DNA of 64,000 bases from Sulfitobacter albidus (GTDB taxonomy: Bacteria > Pseudomonadota > Alphaproteobacteria > Rhodobacterales > Rhodobacteraceae), in contig NZ_CP073581.1 of the NCBI RefSeq assembly GCF_018200035.1, positions 1,732,501 to 1,796,500 of the forward strand, written 5' to 3'. Under the pieces are notes generated by a model that saw only the letters and a list, made by a program, of their open reading frames with translations, made no database searches and was not told the DNA's origin. Below, one piece after another: positions 47,438 through 56,933 of this stretch. Within the stretch, counting starts at the first letter, position 1. Each line of letters starts with the position of its first letter. Made by a program: the position numbers and the translations under genes.

Positions 47438-49660
47438 TCACTGCGCTGCCTTCAGCTCAAGGCGCCGCGCGTGCAACACAGGTTCGGTATAGCCCGAAGG
47501 CTGCGCCGCCCCCTCCAACACCAGATCACACGCCGCCCGGAAGGCTATCCCGTCAAACCCGGGCGCCATCGGCGTGTAGCCCGGATCTCCCGCGTTCTGA
47601 CGGTCCACCACGGCGGCCATCTTGCGCAGACCGTCCATCACCTGATCCTCGGAAATCACCCCGTGGTGCAGCCAGTTCGCCAGCGCCTGCGCCGAGATGC
47701 GACAGGTGGCGCGGTCCTCCATCAGACCCACATCGTTGATGTCAGGCACTTTCGAACAGCCAACCCCCTGATCGACCCAGCGCACCACGTAGCCAAGGAT
47801 GCCCTGCGCGTTGTTCTCGATCTCGCGGGTGATTTCCGCGTCGCTCAGGTTGCGCCCCGTCAGCACCGGGATGCTCAGCAGATCCTCCAGCGTGCCGCGC
47901 GCGCCGCCCGCGGCGATCTCGTCCTGCCGCGCCAGCACATCGACCGCGTGGTAATGCATCGCGTGCAGCGTTGCCGCCGTGGGCGACGGCACCCAGGCGC
48001 AGGTTGCCCCCGATTGCGGATGGCCGATCTTGGCCTCCAGCATCTCGCCCATGCGGTCGGGCATGGCCCACATCCCCTTGCCGATCTGCGCGCGCCCCTT
48101 CAGGCCGCAGGCCAGACCGATATCGACGTTGCGATCCTCATAGGCCGCGATCCAGGGCTGCGACTTCATCTCACCCTTGGGCACCATCGGCCCGGCGGCC
48201 ATCGAGGTATGGATCTCATCGCCCGTGCGATCGAGGAAGCCCGTGTTGATGAAGGCCACCCGCGATTTCGCCGCCCGGATACATTCCTTGAGGTTGGCAC
48301 TCGTGCGGCGCTCCTCATCCATGATCCCCAGCTTGACCGTGTTGGCAGGCAGGCCCAGCGCGCCCTCGACGTGGGAGAATATCTCGTTCGTGAACGCCAC
48401 CTCTTCGGGGCCATGCATCTTGGGTTTGACCACATAGACGCTGCCGGTGACCGAGTTGCCGCCAGCGCGGCCCAGATCGTGCATCGCGATGAGCGTGGTG
48501 ATCATCGCATCCATCAGCCCCTCGCCCACTTCCAGCCCGTCGCGGTCCAGCACGGCGGGGTTGGTCATCAGATGGCCCACGTTGCGGATCAACATCAGCG
48601 ACCGCCCCTTGAGCGTCAGTGTGCTCCCATCCGGTGCGGTATAGCTGCGGTCGGGGTTCATCGCGCGGGTAACGCTCTTGCCACCCTTCTCAAAGGTTTC
48701 TTCCAGATCGCCCCGCATCAGGCCCAGCCAGTTACCGTAGGCCACCACCTTGTCCTCGGCGTCCACCGCCGCAACGCTGTCCTCGCAATCCATGATCGTG
48801 CTCAGCGCGGATTCCATCACCACATCCGCCACATGCGCGGGATCGCTTTTGCCGATGGGGTGTTCCGCGTCGATCACGATCTCGACGTGCAGGCCGTTAT
48901 TGCGCAGCAGAATCGACGCGGGCGCCTCGGGCGCACCCGTGTAGCCCACGAATTGCGCGGGATCCGCCAATCCGATTCCGTGCGTGACCGGTGGCGCGCC
49001 TCCGGTGCTGCCCGCCTTCTGCCCGGTGACCACCGCGCCGCGCTCATCCGTGCCGTTCAGCAGCACGCCCTCCAGACGCCCCTCGGCGACCTGATAGCCG
49101 ACCAACTGCGTGTGCGAGCCCGACACCAGCGGCGCCGCCTCATCCAGAAACGCCTTGGCCCGTGCCACGACCCGCGCGCCGCGCGCCGGGTCATAACCGC
49201 CCGCCCCAGGCAAATCGCCCAGCGCATCGGTGCCGTAATACGCATCATACAGCGATCCCCAGCGCGCGTTCGCTGCATTCAGCGCAAAGCGTGCGTTGGT
49301 AATGGGCACCACCAGCTGCGGGCCGGGGGTGGCCGCGATCTCCGGGTCGACATTCGCCGTGTCGATCTCGAAATCATCGCCCTCCGGCACCAGATAGCCG
49401 ATCTCGGTCAGGAAGCTGCGGTAGGCGTCGGCGTCATGCGGCTGCCCCGCGCGGTCGCGGTGCCAGGCGTCGATCTGGCCCTGAATCGTCTCGCGCTTTT
49501 CCAGCAGGCTGCGGTTCTTTGGGCCCATTCCGTGCACCAACTCCGAAAAGCCGTTCCAGAAGGCGTCAGCCGTCACGTCCAGCCCCGTCAGCGCCTGTGT
49601 CTCGATGAACTCAGCCAACCGGCTGTCTACCTGCAATCCGTTGCGGTCTACCCGTTGCAT
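47438..49660 (-). CDS. glcB: Malate synthase G
   Basis: Malate synthase G joins glyoxylate and acetyl-CoA to malate in the cytoplasm, using Mg. The 740-residue length is typical of the G form. Features visible are [15 protein letters not shown] with metal ligands, [15 protein letters not shown], the catalytic region [20 protein letters not shown], and [19 protein letters not shown]. The start is the ATG at 49660, with AAAGGAG at 49665-49671; the frame to 49762 is an upstream extension. A palindrome about 110 bases upstream may be an operator. The window contains no aceA, but the enzyme serves glyoxylate or glycolate use. Confidence 0.96.
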   Translation of the reverse strand: MQRVDRNGLQVDSRLAEFIETQALTGLDVTADAFWNGFSELVHGMGPKNRSLLEKRETIQGQIDAWHRDRAGQPHDADAYRSFLTEIGYLVPEGDDFEIDTANVDPEIAATPGPQLVVPITNARFALNAANARWGSLYDAYYGTDALGDLPGAGGYDPARGARVVARAKAFLDEAAPLVSGSHTQLVGYQVAEGRLEGVLLNGTDERGAVVTGQKAGSTGGAPPVTHGIGLADPAQFVGYTGAPEAPASILLRNNGLHVEIVIDAEHPIGKSDPAHVADVVMESALSTIMDCEDSVAAVDAEDKVVAYGNWLGLMRGDLEETFEKGGKSVTRAMNPDRSYTAPDGSTLTLKGRSLMLIRNVGHLMTNPAVLDRDGLEVGEGLMDAMITTLIAMHDLGRAGGNSVTGSVYVVKPKMHGPEEVAFTNEIFSHVEGALGLPANTVKLGIMDEERRTSANLKECIRAAKSRVAFINTGFLDRTGDEIHTSMAAGPMVPKGEMKSQPWIAAYEDRNVDIGLACGLKGRAQIGKGMWAMPDRMGEMLEAKIGHPQSGATCAWVPSPTAATLHAMHYHAVDVLARQDEIAAGGARGTLEDLLSIPVLTGRNLSDAEITREIENNAQGILGYVVRWVDQGVGCSKVPDINDVGLMEDRATCRISAQALANWLHHGVISEDQVMDGLRKMAAVVDRQNAGDPGYTPMAPGFDGIAFRAACDLVLEGAAQPSGYTEPVLHARRLELKAAQ

Positions 49661-49769
49661 GAAGGCTCCTTTATGATCCGTTCCAAAGGGGCCTGAGCCC
49701 CGCCATGTTTCCGATAGGAAACCGTTTGCGTCATGGTTAGAACGAAGCCTCAGAACCCGCAAGTCTCTT

Positions 49770-49790
49770 TTGGTAAATTTATCTTACCAA
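49770..49790. promoter_or_regulatory. Candidate operator upstream of glcB
   Basis: TTGGTAA (49770-49776) and TTACCAA (49784-49790) form a perfect inverted repeat with a seven-base centre. It overlaps the last codons of the DUF2256 gene and lies about 110 bases upstream of glcB. The TTGGT...ACCAA symmetry is typical of FadR-subfamily GntR regulators, which often control glycolate or short-acid metabolism. No regulator gene is in the window. Confidence 0.45.
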
Positions 49791-49946
49791 TTTATCCTGC
49801 GTCTTGCTCCGCTCATTCTTGCAGCGCACCGAGCAATAGCGGACCTCGTCCCAGACATCCGCCCATTTGCGCCGCCAGGTGAAGGGGCGCCCGCAGGTCG
49901 CGCAGACCTTTGACGGCAGGTCGGATTTCTTGCGATGTTTGGCCAT
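49779..49946 (-). CDS. DUF2256 small zinc-ribbon-like protein
   Basis: This 55-residue gene on the minus strand starts at the ATG at 49946. It reads [20 protein letters not shown], then [19 protein letters not shown] and VRCKNER. The cysteines CATC and YCSVRC form the DUF2256 zinc-ribbon signature. Function unknown; these short proteins are found next to diverse genes, often cryptochrome or photolyase genes, which are absent here. The gene is too short to stand out by length, but the composition and motif match well. Its 3' end contains half of the glcB palindrome. Confidence 0.82.
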   Translation of the reverse strand: MAKHRKKSDLPSKVCATCGRPFTWRRKWADVWDEVRYCSVRCKNERSKTQDKLVR

Positions 49947-50049
49947 GCGATGGATCTAGATCCCCTGCGACGCCTGAAAACTCCCCATAACAAGAAAAAG
50001 CGCCCTCTCCCGGCAGGGAAAGGACGCCAAACTCGTTAAAACACTATTC

Positions 50050-50307
50050 TTAGTCGGCGATGGCCGGATCGACCGGCGTGCTCGAGCTGTTGGTGCCCGG
50101 CGCGTAGGTATCCGTTGCGACCGTCGTGCCCACCGGGCCAGAGGCTTCGGCATTGCTGACCGCTTCGCCGTCGCCCGCGTTAGCGATGTTGAACACGACC
50201 AGACCCACGATCATCAAACCACCCCAGATCATCGCGGCGCGGATACCAAACAGCGAGGGGCTGTGCTTGCGTTCTTGGGTTTCGACGTTTGTGTCGGGTG
50301 CAGACAT
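50050..50307 (-). CDS. Small single-helix membrane protein, unknown
   Basis: This is an 85-residue protein. One membrane helix (about 24-44, IRAAMIWGGLMIVGLVVFNIA) is followed by an acidic, Ser/Thr/Pro-rich tail that would lie outside the cytoplasm. The N-terminal 20 residues are charged. I do not recognise the family. The start is preceded by AAGGAG (50311-50316 region on the minus strand). It stands alone between DUF2256 and pepN, divergent from pepN. Low complexity of the tail makes homology weak. Confidence 0.6.
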   Translation of the reverse strand: MSAPDTNVETQERKHSPSLFGIRAAMIWGGLMIVGLVVFNIANAGDGEAVSNAEASGPVGTTVATDTYAPGTNSSSTPVDPAIAD

Positions 50308-50423
50308 GGTCTGTTCTCCTTAATCAATGCGCGCCTGTCTTGTGGCGCGTCGGTTGCAAGTTTAACGTGGCCGCGCGGCATTGGTTCCCGATGTTCGCGA
50401 AATTTTCCGCTAAAGGAGCGCCC

Positions 50424-52970
50424 ATGCGCGACGCCGCCCCCCAGACGATCTATCTTTCCGACTACACCGCCTTTGGCTGGCGGGTGGAGCAGGTTTCGCT
50501 GCATTTCACGCTGGCCCCGTCGGCCACCCGCGTGCGCAGCCGCATCGCCTTCGCCCCCAACGCGGACGCCCCCGCGCAGCCGTTCTTTCTGCACGGCGAG
50601 GCGCTCACCCTGATCTCGGCGCGCATCGATGGGCAGGACATCACGCCTGACGTCACCGCCGAAGGGCTGACCTGCACCGTGCCAGACAGTGCTTTCGTGT
50701 TCGAGGCGGAAGTCGAGATTGATCCGGCAGGCAATACCGCGCTCGAAGGGCTCTATATGTCGAACGGCATGTATTGCACCCAATGCGAGGCCGAGGGCTT
50801 TCGCAAGATCACCTACTACCCCGACCGCCCCGATGTGATGGCCGTGTTCGACGTCACCATCGAGGGCGATCTGCCCGTGCTTTTGTCCAACGGTAACCCG
50901 GTCAGCACCGCGCAGGGACGCGCCGAATGGCACGATCCCTGGCCCAAACCCGCCTATCTCTTTGCGCTGGTGGCGGGCGATCTGGTTGCCCATCCCGGCA
51001 GCTTTACCACCAGATCAGGCCGCGAGGTGGCGCTGAACCTCTACGTGCGCCCCGGCGACGAGGGCAAATGCGCCTTTGGCATGCAGGCGCTCAAGGACAG
51101 CATGAAATGGGACGAAGACGTCTACGCCCGCGAATACGATCTGGACCTGTTCAACATCGTGGCCGTCGATGATTTCAACATGGGCGCAATGGAGAACAAG
51201 GGTTTGAATATCTTCAATTCAAGCGCGGTTCTGGCGTCGCCCGAAACCTCCACCGACATGAATTTCGAGCGGATCGAGGCGATCATCGCGCATGAGTATT
51301 TCCACAACTGGACCGGCAACCGCATCACCTGCCGCGACTGGTTCCAGCTGTGCCTCAAGGAAGGGCTGACTGTCTTCCGCGACAGCCAGTTCACCGCCGA
51401 TATGCGATCGGCCCCGGTCAAACGCATCTCTGATGTGATTGATCTGCGCGCGCGCCAGTTCCCCGAGGATCAGGGCCCGCTCGCTCACCCCGTGCGCCCC
51501 GACCGCTTTCAGGAGATCAACAACTTCTACACCGCCACCGTCTACGAAAAGGGCGCGGAGGTGATCCGCATGCTGAAAACCCTCGTGGGCGATGAGGCCT
51601 ATGCGCAGGCCGTGCAGCTTTATTTTGACCGTCACGACGGCGACGCCGCCACCATCGAGGATTGGCTCAAGGTGTTCGAGGAGACGACCGGCCGCGATCT
51701 GGCGCAGTTCAAACGCTGGTACACGCAGGCGGGCACGCCGCGCGTGTCGGTTGCCGAAGACTGGGCCGACGGCACGCTCACGCTCACCTTCACGCAATCC
51801 ACCGCGCCCTCCGCCGCCTCGCCCGACCCGCAGCCGCAGGTCATCCCCATCGCCGTCGGCCTCATCGCCCCCGACGGGGCCGAGGTTGCCACGACCCGCG
51901 TGCTGGAAATGACCGAGGCCACGCAACGCTTTGCCTTCGACGGTCTCGCCCAGCGCCCGGTCGCGTCGATCCTGCGCGATTTCTCCGCGCCCGTCGTGCT
52001 TGATCACCCGGACGCCGATCCCGCGCATCTGCTGGCCCACGACACCGATCCCTTCACCCGGTGGGAGGCCGCACGCACGCTCGCGCGCCGCTCCCTGCTG
52101 GCGCAGATCCGCGACGGTGCCGCCCCCGATGAAGCCTACCTCGACGGCATCCACCGCGTCGCCACCGACCGCAGCCTTGATCCCGCCACCCGCGCGCTGA
52201 TGATGGGCGCGCCGGGGCAATCCGAACTCGCCGGCGTGCTGGCCGAGCACGGCGAGACCCCCGATCCGATGGCCATCCACGCAGCCCTTGAGGACATGCG
52301 CGCCGCCATGGCCGCGCGCTTTGGCGGTGATGCCATGATGCTCTACGCCGAAAATACCGTGACCGAAGCCTACGCCCCCGATGCCGCGCAATCGGGCCAG
52401 CGCGCGCTGGCGGGCGTTATGCTGTCGCTGATGACGCGCGGCGACAACGGCACCGCCGCGCAGGCGCAATTCGATCACGCCGATAACATGACCCAGAAAC
52501 TCGGCGCGCTGGCGCAGCTGATCACCGCCGGGCGCGGCGATGCGGCCCTCGCCGCGTTCGAGGACCGCTGGCGCGACGACCGGCTAGTGATGGACAAATG
52601 GTTCGGCCTGCAAGTCGCCCGCGCCCAGCCCGACGATGCCGCCGACGTCGCCCAGCGCCTGACGGCACACCCCGATTTCAACTGGCAGAACCCCAACCGC
52701 TTCCGCGCCGTGTTTGGCACGCTGGCGATGCACCACGCAGGCTTTCACCACGCCTCCGGCAAGGGCTACGCGCTGCTGGCCGATTGGCTGATCAAACTCG
52801 ACCCGCTCAATCCGCAGACGACGGCGCGCATGTGCTCGGCCTTCCAGACGTGGAAACGCTATGACACCGAAAGACAAAAGCTGATGAAAACCCAGATCGA
52901 CCGTATCCTCGCCACGCCCGGCCTCAGCCGTGACACAACCGAAATGCTCACCCGGATCGCGGGCGCATGA
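50424..52970 (+). CDS. pepN: Aminopeptidase N (M1 family)
   Basis: PepN removes N-terminal amino acids from peptides in the cytoplasm, using zinc. The 848-residue protein has the exopeptidase motif GAMEN (254-258) and the zinc motif HEYFH (290-294) with the third ligand glutamate 19 residues later in LKEGLTVFRD. AAAGGAG at 50412-50418 marks the start at 50424. C-terminal DUF3458-type Ig-like and helical domains follow. It overlaps the next SDR by four bases (ATGA). A peptide-salvage role fits the peptide transporter cluster elsewhere in the window. Confidence 0.95.
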   Translation: MRDAAPQTIYLSDYTAFGWRVEQVSLHFTLAPSATRVRSRIAFAPNADAPAQPFFLHGEALTLISARIDGQDITPDVTAEGLTCTVPDSAFVFEAEVEIDPAGNTALEGLYMSNGMYCTQCEAEGFRKITYYPDRPDVMAVFDVTIEGDLPVLLSNGNPVSTAQGRAEWHDPWPKPAYLFALVAGDLVAHPGSFTTRSGREVALNLYVRPGDEGKCAFGMQALKDSMKWDEDVYAREYDLDLFNIVAVDDFNMGAMENKGLNIFNSSAVLASPETSTDMNFERIEAIIAHEYFHNWTGNRITCRDWFQLCLKEGLTVFRDSQFTADMRSAPVKRISDVIDLRARQFPEDQGPLAHPVRPDRFQEINNFYTATVYEKGAEVIRMLKTLVGDEAYAQAVQLYFDRHDGDAATIEDWLKVFEETTGRDLAQFKRWYTQAGTPRVSVAEDWADGTLTLTFTQSTAPSAASPDPQPQVIPIAVGLIAPDGAEVATTRVLEMTEATQRFAFDGLAQRPVASILRDFSAPVVLDHPDADPAHLLAHDTDPFTRWEAARTLARRSLLAQIRDGAAPDEAYLDGIHRVATDRSLDPATRALMMGAPGQSELAGVLAEHGETPDPMAIHAALEDMRAAMAARFGGDAMMLYAENTVTEAYAPDAAQSGQRALAGVMLSLMTRGDNGTAAQAQFDHADNMTQKLGALAQLITAGRGDAALAAFEDRWRDDRLVMDKWFGLQVARAQPDDAADVAQRLTAHPDFNWQNPNRFRAVFGTLAMHHAGFHHASGKGYALLADWLIKLDPLNPQTTARMCSAFQTWKRYDTERQKLMKTQIDRILATPGLSRDTTEMLTRIAGA

Positions 52971-53704
52971 GCCGTCCGCTGTGCCTCATCACCGGCGCCT
53001 CGACGGGGATCGGTGCCGCTTGCGCGCGCCTTGCCGCCGCGCAGGGCTTTGATCTGGTCCTGACCTACGCCAGCAGCCGCACGGGCGCCGAAGCGGTCGC
53101 CGCCGACTGCACCTCCGCGGGCGCCGCCGTCACGCCAGTGCAATGCGACGTGACCGACCCCGACCAGATCGACGCGCTCTATACAACGGTCGATGCCACC
53201 GGCCCACTTGCCGCACTCATCAACAACGCGGGCGTCGTCGACGATGCCATCCGGGTCAGCGATCTGACCCACGCCCGCCTGCGGCGCATGTTCGACACAA
53301 ACGTGATCGGCGCCATTCTGGTCGCCGCCGCCGCCGTGCGCCGGATGGAGCCGCGCGGCACCGGGACCATCATCAACGTCACCTCCGCCGCCGCGCGGCT
53401 GGGATCGGCCAATCAATACGTCGACTATGCCGCCTCCAAGGCCGCGATGGACATCTTTACCAAGGGGCTGTCGGATGAGGTTGCGCCAAAGGGATTGCGC
53501 GTCATGGGCGTGGCCCCCGGCCTGATCGACACGCCGATCCACGCCAAGGGGGGCGATCCCGACCGCGCCGCGCGCCTCAGCTCCATGGTGCCGATGCAGC
53601 GCACCGGATCAGCGGATGAAATCGCCAAGGCCGTGCTGTGGCTGATGTCGGACGGGGCCAGCTACATCACCGGCAGCACGCTGGACGTCACCGGCGGGCG
53701 TTAG
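52967..53704 (+). CDS. SDR-family oxidoreductase
   Basis: This is a 245-residue short-chain dehydrogenase. Cofactor motif TGASTGIGAACARL is at residues 9-22; NNAG in ALINNAGVVDD; the catalytic Ser is in INVTSAAARLG and the Tyr-x3-Lys in VDYAASKAAMDIF. The C-terminal MVPMQRTGSADEIAKAVLWL and GSTLDVTGGR are typical. Substrate unknown. It overlaps pepN by four bases and precedes a small membrane protein by three bases, so it belongs to the same rightward unit. Confidence 0.88.
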   Translation: MSRPLCLITGASTGIGAACARLAAAQGFDLVLTYASSRTGAEAVAADCTSAGAAVTPVQCDVTDPDQIDALYTTVDATGPLAALINNAGVVDDAIRVSDLTHARLRRMFDTNVIGAILVAAAAVRRMEPRGTGTIINVTSAAARLGSANQYVDYAASKAAMDIFTKGLSDEVAPKGLRVMGVAPGLIDTPIHAKGGDPDRAARLSSMVPMQRTGSADEIAKAVLWLMSDGASYITGSTLDVTGGR

Positions 53705-53707
53705 GGG

Positions 53708-54232
53708 ATGGCGCTGATCCTTCTGCTTGCGGGCCTGTTGGTCACCGGCTTTTTTGCGTGGCGCTACATTCAGCGCGGCCCCTTCATCGCGGACGATCTG
53801 ATGGACGCCCCGCGCGAGGTCCGCGCGGCGGCCAAACGGCAAGGCGTGCAGGCACAACCCAACGTGTACCTGATCGACAGCCTCTCCAGCGCCGATGTCT
53901 GCGTGGCCGCCCTCGCCGCGTGTTTCGCGCGGATGGACGATGCCGCCCCCGTGGCGGACGCCACCCTGCACCGCGCGCTGGCCAAACACCTGCGCTGCGA
54001 CGCCGCGACAGCCGATGATCTGGTGACGCTGGGCCCGTGGGTCGCGGCGCAGGGCGGCGAGCGCGCCTTCGAGCGGCTGACACAGCGGCTCAAACGGCTC
54101 GATCACGGGCCGTATTTCGACCGGCTGATGTCGGTACTCGGCAACGTGGCGGCGGCGGGCAGCAAGGGCATGCCCAGCGCGCGGCAGGCCGATGCGCTGG
54201 GATCGCTCGCGCGGATCTTTCGCACCGCATGA
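53708..54232 (+). CDS. Small membrane-anchored protein of unknown function
   Basis: This is a 174-residue protein with an N-terminal membrane helix (LILLLAGLLVTGFFAWRYI). The rest, about 35-174, is helical and has pairs of short repeats with alanine and leucine, for example CVAALAACFARMDDAAPVAD. This recalls TerB/tellurite-type helical domains, but the match is weak and the acidic metal residues are not clear. The start is three bases after the SDR. It overlaps the next gene by four bases (ATGA). Function unknown. Confidence 0.55.
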   Translation: MALILLLAGLLVTGFFAWRYIQRGPFIADDLMDAPREVRAAAKRQGVQAQPNVYLIDSLSSADVCVAALAACFARMDDAAPVADATLHRALAKHLRCDAATADDLVTLGPWVAAQGGERAFERLTQRLKRLDHGPYFDRLMSVLGNVAAAGSKGMPSARQADALGSLARIFRTA

Positions 54233-54663
54233 GCCTGCCCTACAGCTATACCGCCACGCCACGCAGCCGCACTGCCGCGCTGGTCGTCGCCGCGATCTGG
54301 ACCGTGCTGGCGCTGGCCTGGTGGGTGCTGGACGCATCGCCGCTGATCGTGGCGGTGCTGGCCGCCTTCACCCTGCCCGCCCTTTACGAGATCGTGGCCC
54401 AGCCGCAGGCCAGCTTCACCCTCGATGCGACCCACATCCGTTGGCACACGCCCCACGCCGAGGCCGAAATCGCGCTGAGCGGGGTCAATCACATCCGGCT
54501 CGACACCCGGCTCGATATGTCTGTGCGGGTCAGCGTGGTGCTGAGCAACGGGCGCAAGCTGCGCGTGCCAGTGCCAGCCACCCCGCCGCATACGGAGGTC
54601 GACACGGCAGCCCGCGCCGCCGGCCTCACCGTCAAACGCCATCACTTCAGTCTGATCGGCTAG
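54229..54663 (+). CDS. Two-helix membrane protein with C-terminal beta domain
   Basis: This 144-residue protein has two adjacent hydrophobic helices (about 20-35 and 40-56) and then a region with alternating strands, FTLDATHIRWHTPHAEAEI, SVVLSNGRKLRVPVP. The layout resembles bacterial PH-like membrane proteins (for example YdbS/PH domain types), but that is a guess. The start ATG overlaps the preceding stop. The stop codon shares the sequence CTAG with the convergent transglycosylase stop. Function unknown. Confidence 0.55.
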   Translation: MSLPYSYTATPRSRTAALVVAAIWTVLALAWWVLDASPLIVAVLAAFTLPALYEIVAQPQASFTLDATHIRWHTPHAEAEIALSGVNHIRLDTRLDMSVRVSVVLSNGRKLRVPVPATPPHTEVDTAARAAGLTVKRHHFSLIG

Positions 54664-55388
54664 GGCCGCGCGCGGGGCCGCAGGGTGCCCACCGGCACGC
54701 AATAGGATTGCTTGCGCAGCCAGCTTGCCATCTCGCCGCGCTTGCGCGCGTTGCGCATCGGCCCCCAATCGGCAGAGACCCCGCGCCAGCGGGTGTCGCG
54801 CGCGTGGATCACCCCGTCGCGCGGCACCGTCACGGCCATGATCCGCGCCGCACAGCTAAGGTTGGCCGCCCCGTCCTTCAAGGCCTCGCCCGTGCCCGCC
54901 CGGCAGTCATAGCCGCGCGCGGTGGCGGGCAGGATCTGCAACAACCCGTACCAGCGCCCGCCGCCGCCCACGGCCCAGGGCTTGTACGTGCTTTCGTATT
55001 TTGCGAGCGCCGACATGTAGCCGACCCAAAAGGCCCCGCGCTGCTCGGGCCCGTTTTCGGGATAGGCCGGGCACCAGGTGGTGATGTCGCGCGGCACGGT
55101 CGTGATCAGCGGCTTGCCGTGTTGCTTGAACGCCGACAGCGCCGCGCGCGTCCACAGCGCGTGACCGTCCATATGCTGCCAACGGGTGCGCGGAAGGGTG
55201 ACGCGGCGCGCGGGCGGTCGAAAGGCGGCCAGATCCACCGGCGGCGGGGCCGTGATCGGATCGACGGCGGCCACCGCCTGCGCAGGCTTGGCCACCGGGC
55301 GCACCCGCTCAAGCCCTTCGGCCGAGGCCATTTCCCCGAGCGTCAGACCCAGGACCAGCAAACTCAAGATTCCCCCCGCATGGGCCAC
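54660..55388 (-). CDS. Lytic transglycosylase-like SLT-domain protein
   Basis: This is a 242-residue protein with a signal peptide (ILSLLVLGLTLGEMASA). The catalytic part includes MSALAKYESTYKPWAVGGGG, where the glutamate in KYES is the likely catalytic acid, and RWYGLLQILPATARGYDC, the SLT core. Cysteines at YDCRAG, LSCAAR and SYCVPVG may form a disulfide. It would cut peptidoglycan glycan strands in the periplasm. The linker after the signal peptide is Pro/Ala-rich. The gene is convergent with the previous gene. Confidence 0.75.
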   Translation of the reverse strand: MAHAGGILSLLVLGLTLGEMASAEGLERVRPVAKPAQAVAAVDPITAPPPVDLAAFRPPARRVTLPRTRWQHMDGHALWTRAALSAFKQHGKPLITTVPRDITTWCPAYPENGPEQRGAFWVGYMSALAKYESTYKPWAVGGGGRWYGLLQILPATARGYDCRAGTGEALKDGAANLSCAARIMAVTVPRDGVIHARDTRWRGVSADWGPMRNARKRGEMASWLRKQSYCVPVGTLRPRARP

Positions 55389-55609
55389 ACTATGTTGCGC
55401 CGCCCCGTCACGCGCAAGACCACGCGCGCGGGCTTTGATGCCGATCCGGCAACAGTACGCCCATGGTTAACGGAATCTTTACGCTTGCGGCACAAATCGC
55501 GCCGCTTCGGCACGCCACCCCCTTTGCAATTCCGCGCCCGCGCCATGATCGCGCCCCAGTTACCGGGCATATCCAGAAGGGCAATCACCGGTTTCGGAGA
55601 GTTCGCGCC

Positions 55610-56867
55610 ATGCGCCTGATGTCTGCCCTGAAGAACAAACTGCCCAAGCCCGCAGCGGCCCCCACACCGGCCCCGACAGCCCCCTGCGTGTGGCGGCCCC
55701 GGCGCCCGGCGACCCGCTTGCCATGCTCGATATTCCCTGCCCCGATCCCACGCTTGAAGCGCGCACCCGCGACACCTACCAGAACGGCGCGCTGCGGCTG
55801 GTACGCCAGGAGCGCTGGGATTTGCTGAGCGCGCAGATCGCCGACGCCGATGCCCGCAACGTAATGACCCCGGTGGCATGAGCGTGGCGGAGCTGATGGC
55901 CTTTGGCGCCCGCGCCGATGTGGTACTTGCGGTGGAACACGCGCTGATGGACCGCGCCCCCGCCCATGACGCGCCACTCCTGCGCGGGATCGAAGCGCTG
56001 GAATACGTGCTGGCAGAGCATCCGCGCGACGCCATCGTCGCCTGCATCGTGGCGCAGGCGCATGTGGATCTGGCCTGGGCATGGCGCGGCATCGGCTGGG
56101 ACGTCGAAATCGCGCGCCGCAACCGCGAAGCCTTCGAGGCGCATTTCGCCCGCGCCCGTGACATCATGGCCCCCTTCTCCGCGCAGACCGCCAACAGCGC
56201 CCTGCTCGCGTCGCTGGCCTGCGCGCTCAACGGCGCGGAGGAGGACGGCGGGCGCGGGCTCGCCAACCGCTTCGAGGCGCTCATTGACATCAACCCGCGC
56301 AACACCGCCTCCCTGCGCGCGCTCGGCACGCAGATGCTGCCGCGCTGGTACGGCTCCTACGCCACGCTCGAACTGGAGGCCCGGCGCACCGCCGCGCGCA
56401 CCGCGGGTATCTGGGGCGCGGGTGGCTACACATGGGTGATGTTCGACGCCATCAGCATGGACGACGAGGCCTGCGCGCGCCTGGATCTTGATTTCTTTGT
56501 CGAAGGGCTGCGCGACATCCTCGCGCGCCGCCGCGATCCGCATACCGCCAACCTGCTCGCCGCCTATTGTGCCAATACCATCGGGCAGGCCTATTCAGGT
56601 CACGACGCCGCCGATCACAACCGCGCACAGATCGCCGCCTGCGCCAATTGGATCGTGCGCGAACACCTGACCGAATTGCATCCGATGATCTGGGCCCATG
56701 CCGCGCAGGGGTTTGCCAACAATCTGCGGGTCTCCTCCGCCAGCCGCTTTGCAGCGGCCGGGCGCGACGACGCGCTGCGCATCATCGCGGGGCTTTTCAG
56801 GCGCGAGATCGAGGCGGGCAAGCGCATCGTCTTCACCGATGAAGGCGCACAGACGCAACCCGCCTGA
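55610..56867 (+). CDS. Helical-repeat protein of unknown function, about 419 aa; frame broken twice
   Basis: The sequence reads in three frames that join well. MRLMSALKNKLPKPAAAP runs from the ATG at 55610 (ribosome binding site GGAGA at 55596-55600). Adding one base to CCCCC at 55680-55684 leads to LRVAAPAPGDPLAMLDIP, then QNGALRLVRQERWDLLS. Adding one base to CCCC at 55868-55871 gives MTPGGMSVAELMAFGAR, and the last frame runs to 56867. The corrected length of 1260 bases is a whole number of codons. The C-terminal 300 residues are helical with TPR-like character. Without correction, the downstream frame could start at 55878 (329 aa). Function unknown. Confidence 0.7.
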
Positions 56868-56933
56868 ACGCACGGCGGGGATGGACACTCCCGCCTCCCC
56901 GCTCCTATCCTTCCCGTCCAAAGGGAGGATCGC

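Noticed and set aside
54192..55619. 475-codon plus-strand frame over the transglycosylase
   Set aside because: Antisense to a gene with a signal peptide and SLT motif; its 3' tail of about 75 codons past 55390 has no ribosome binding site.
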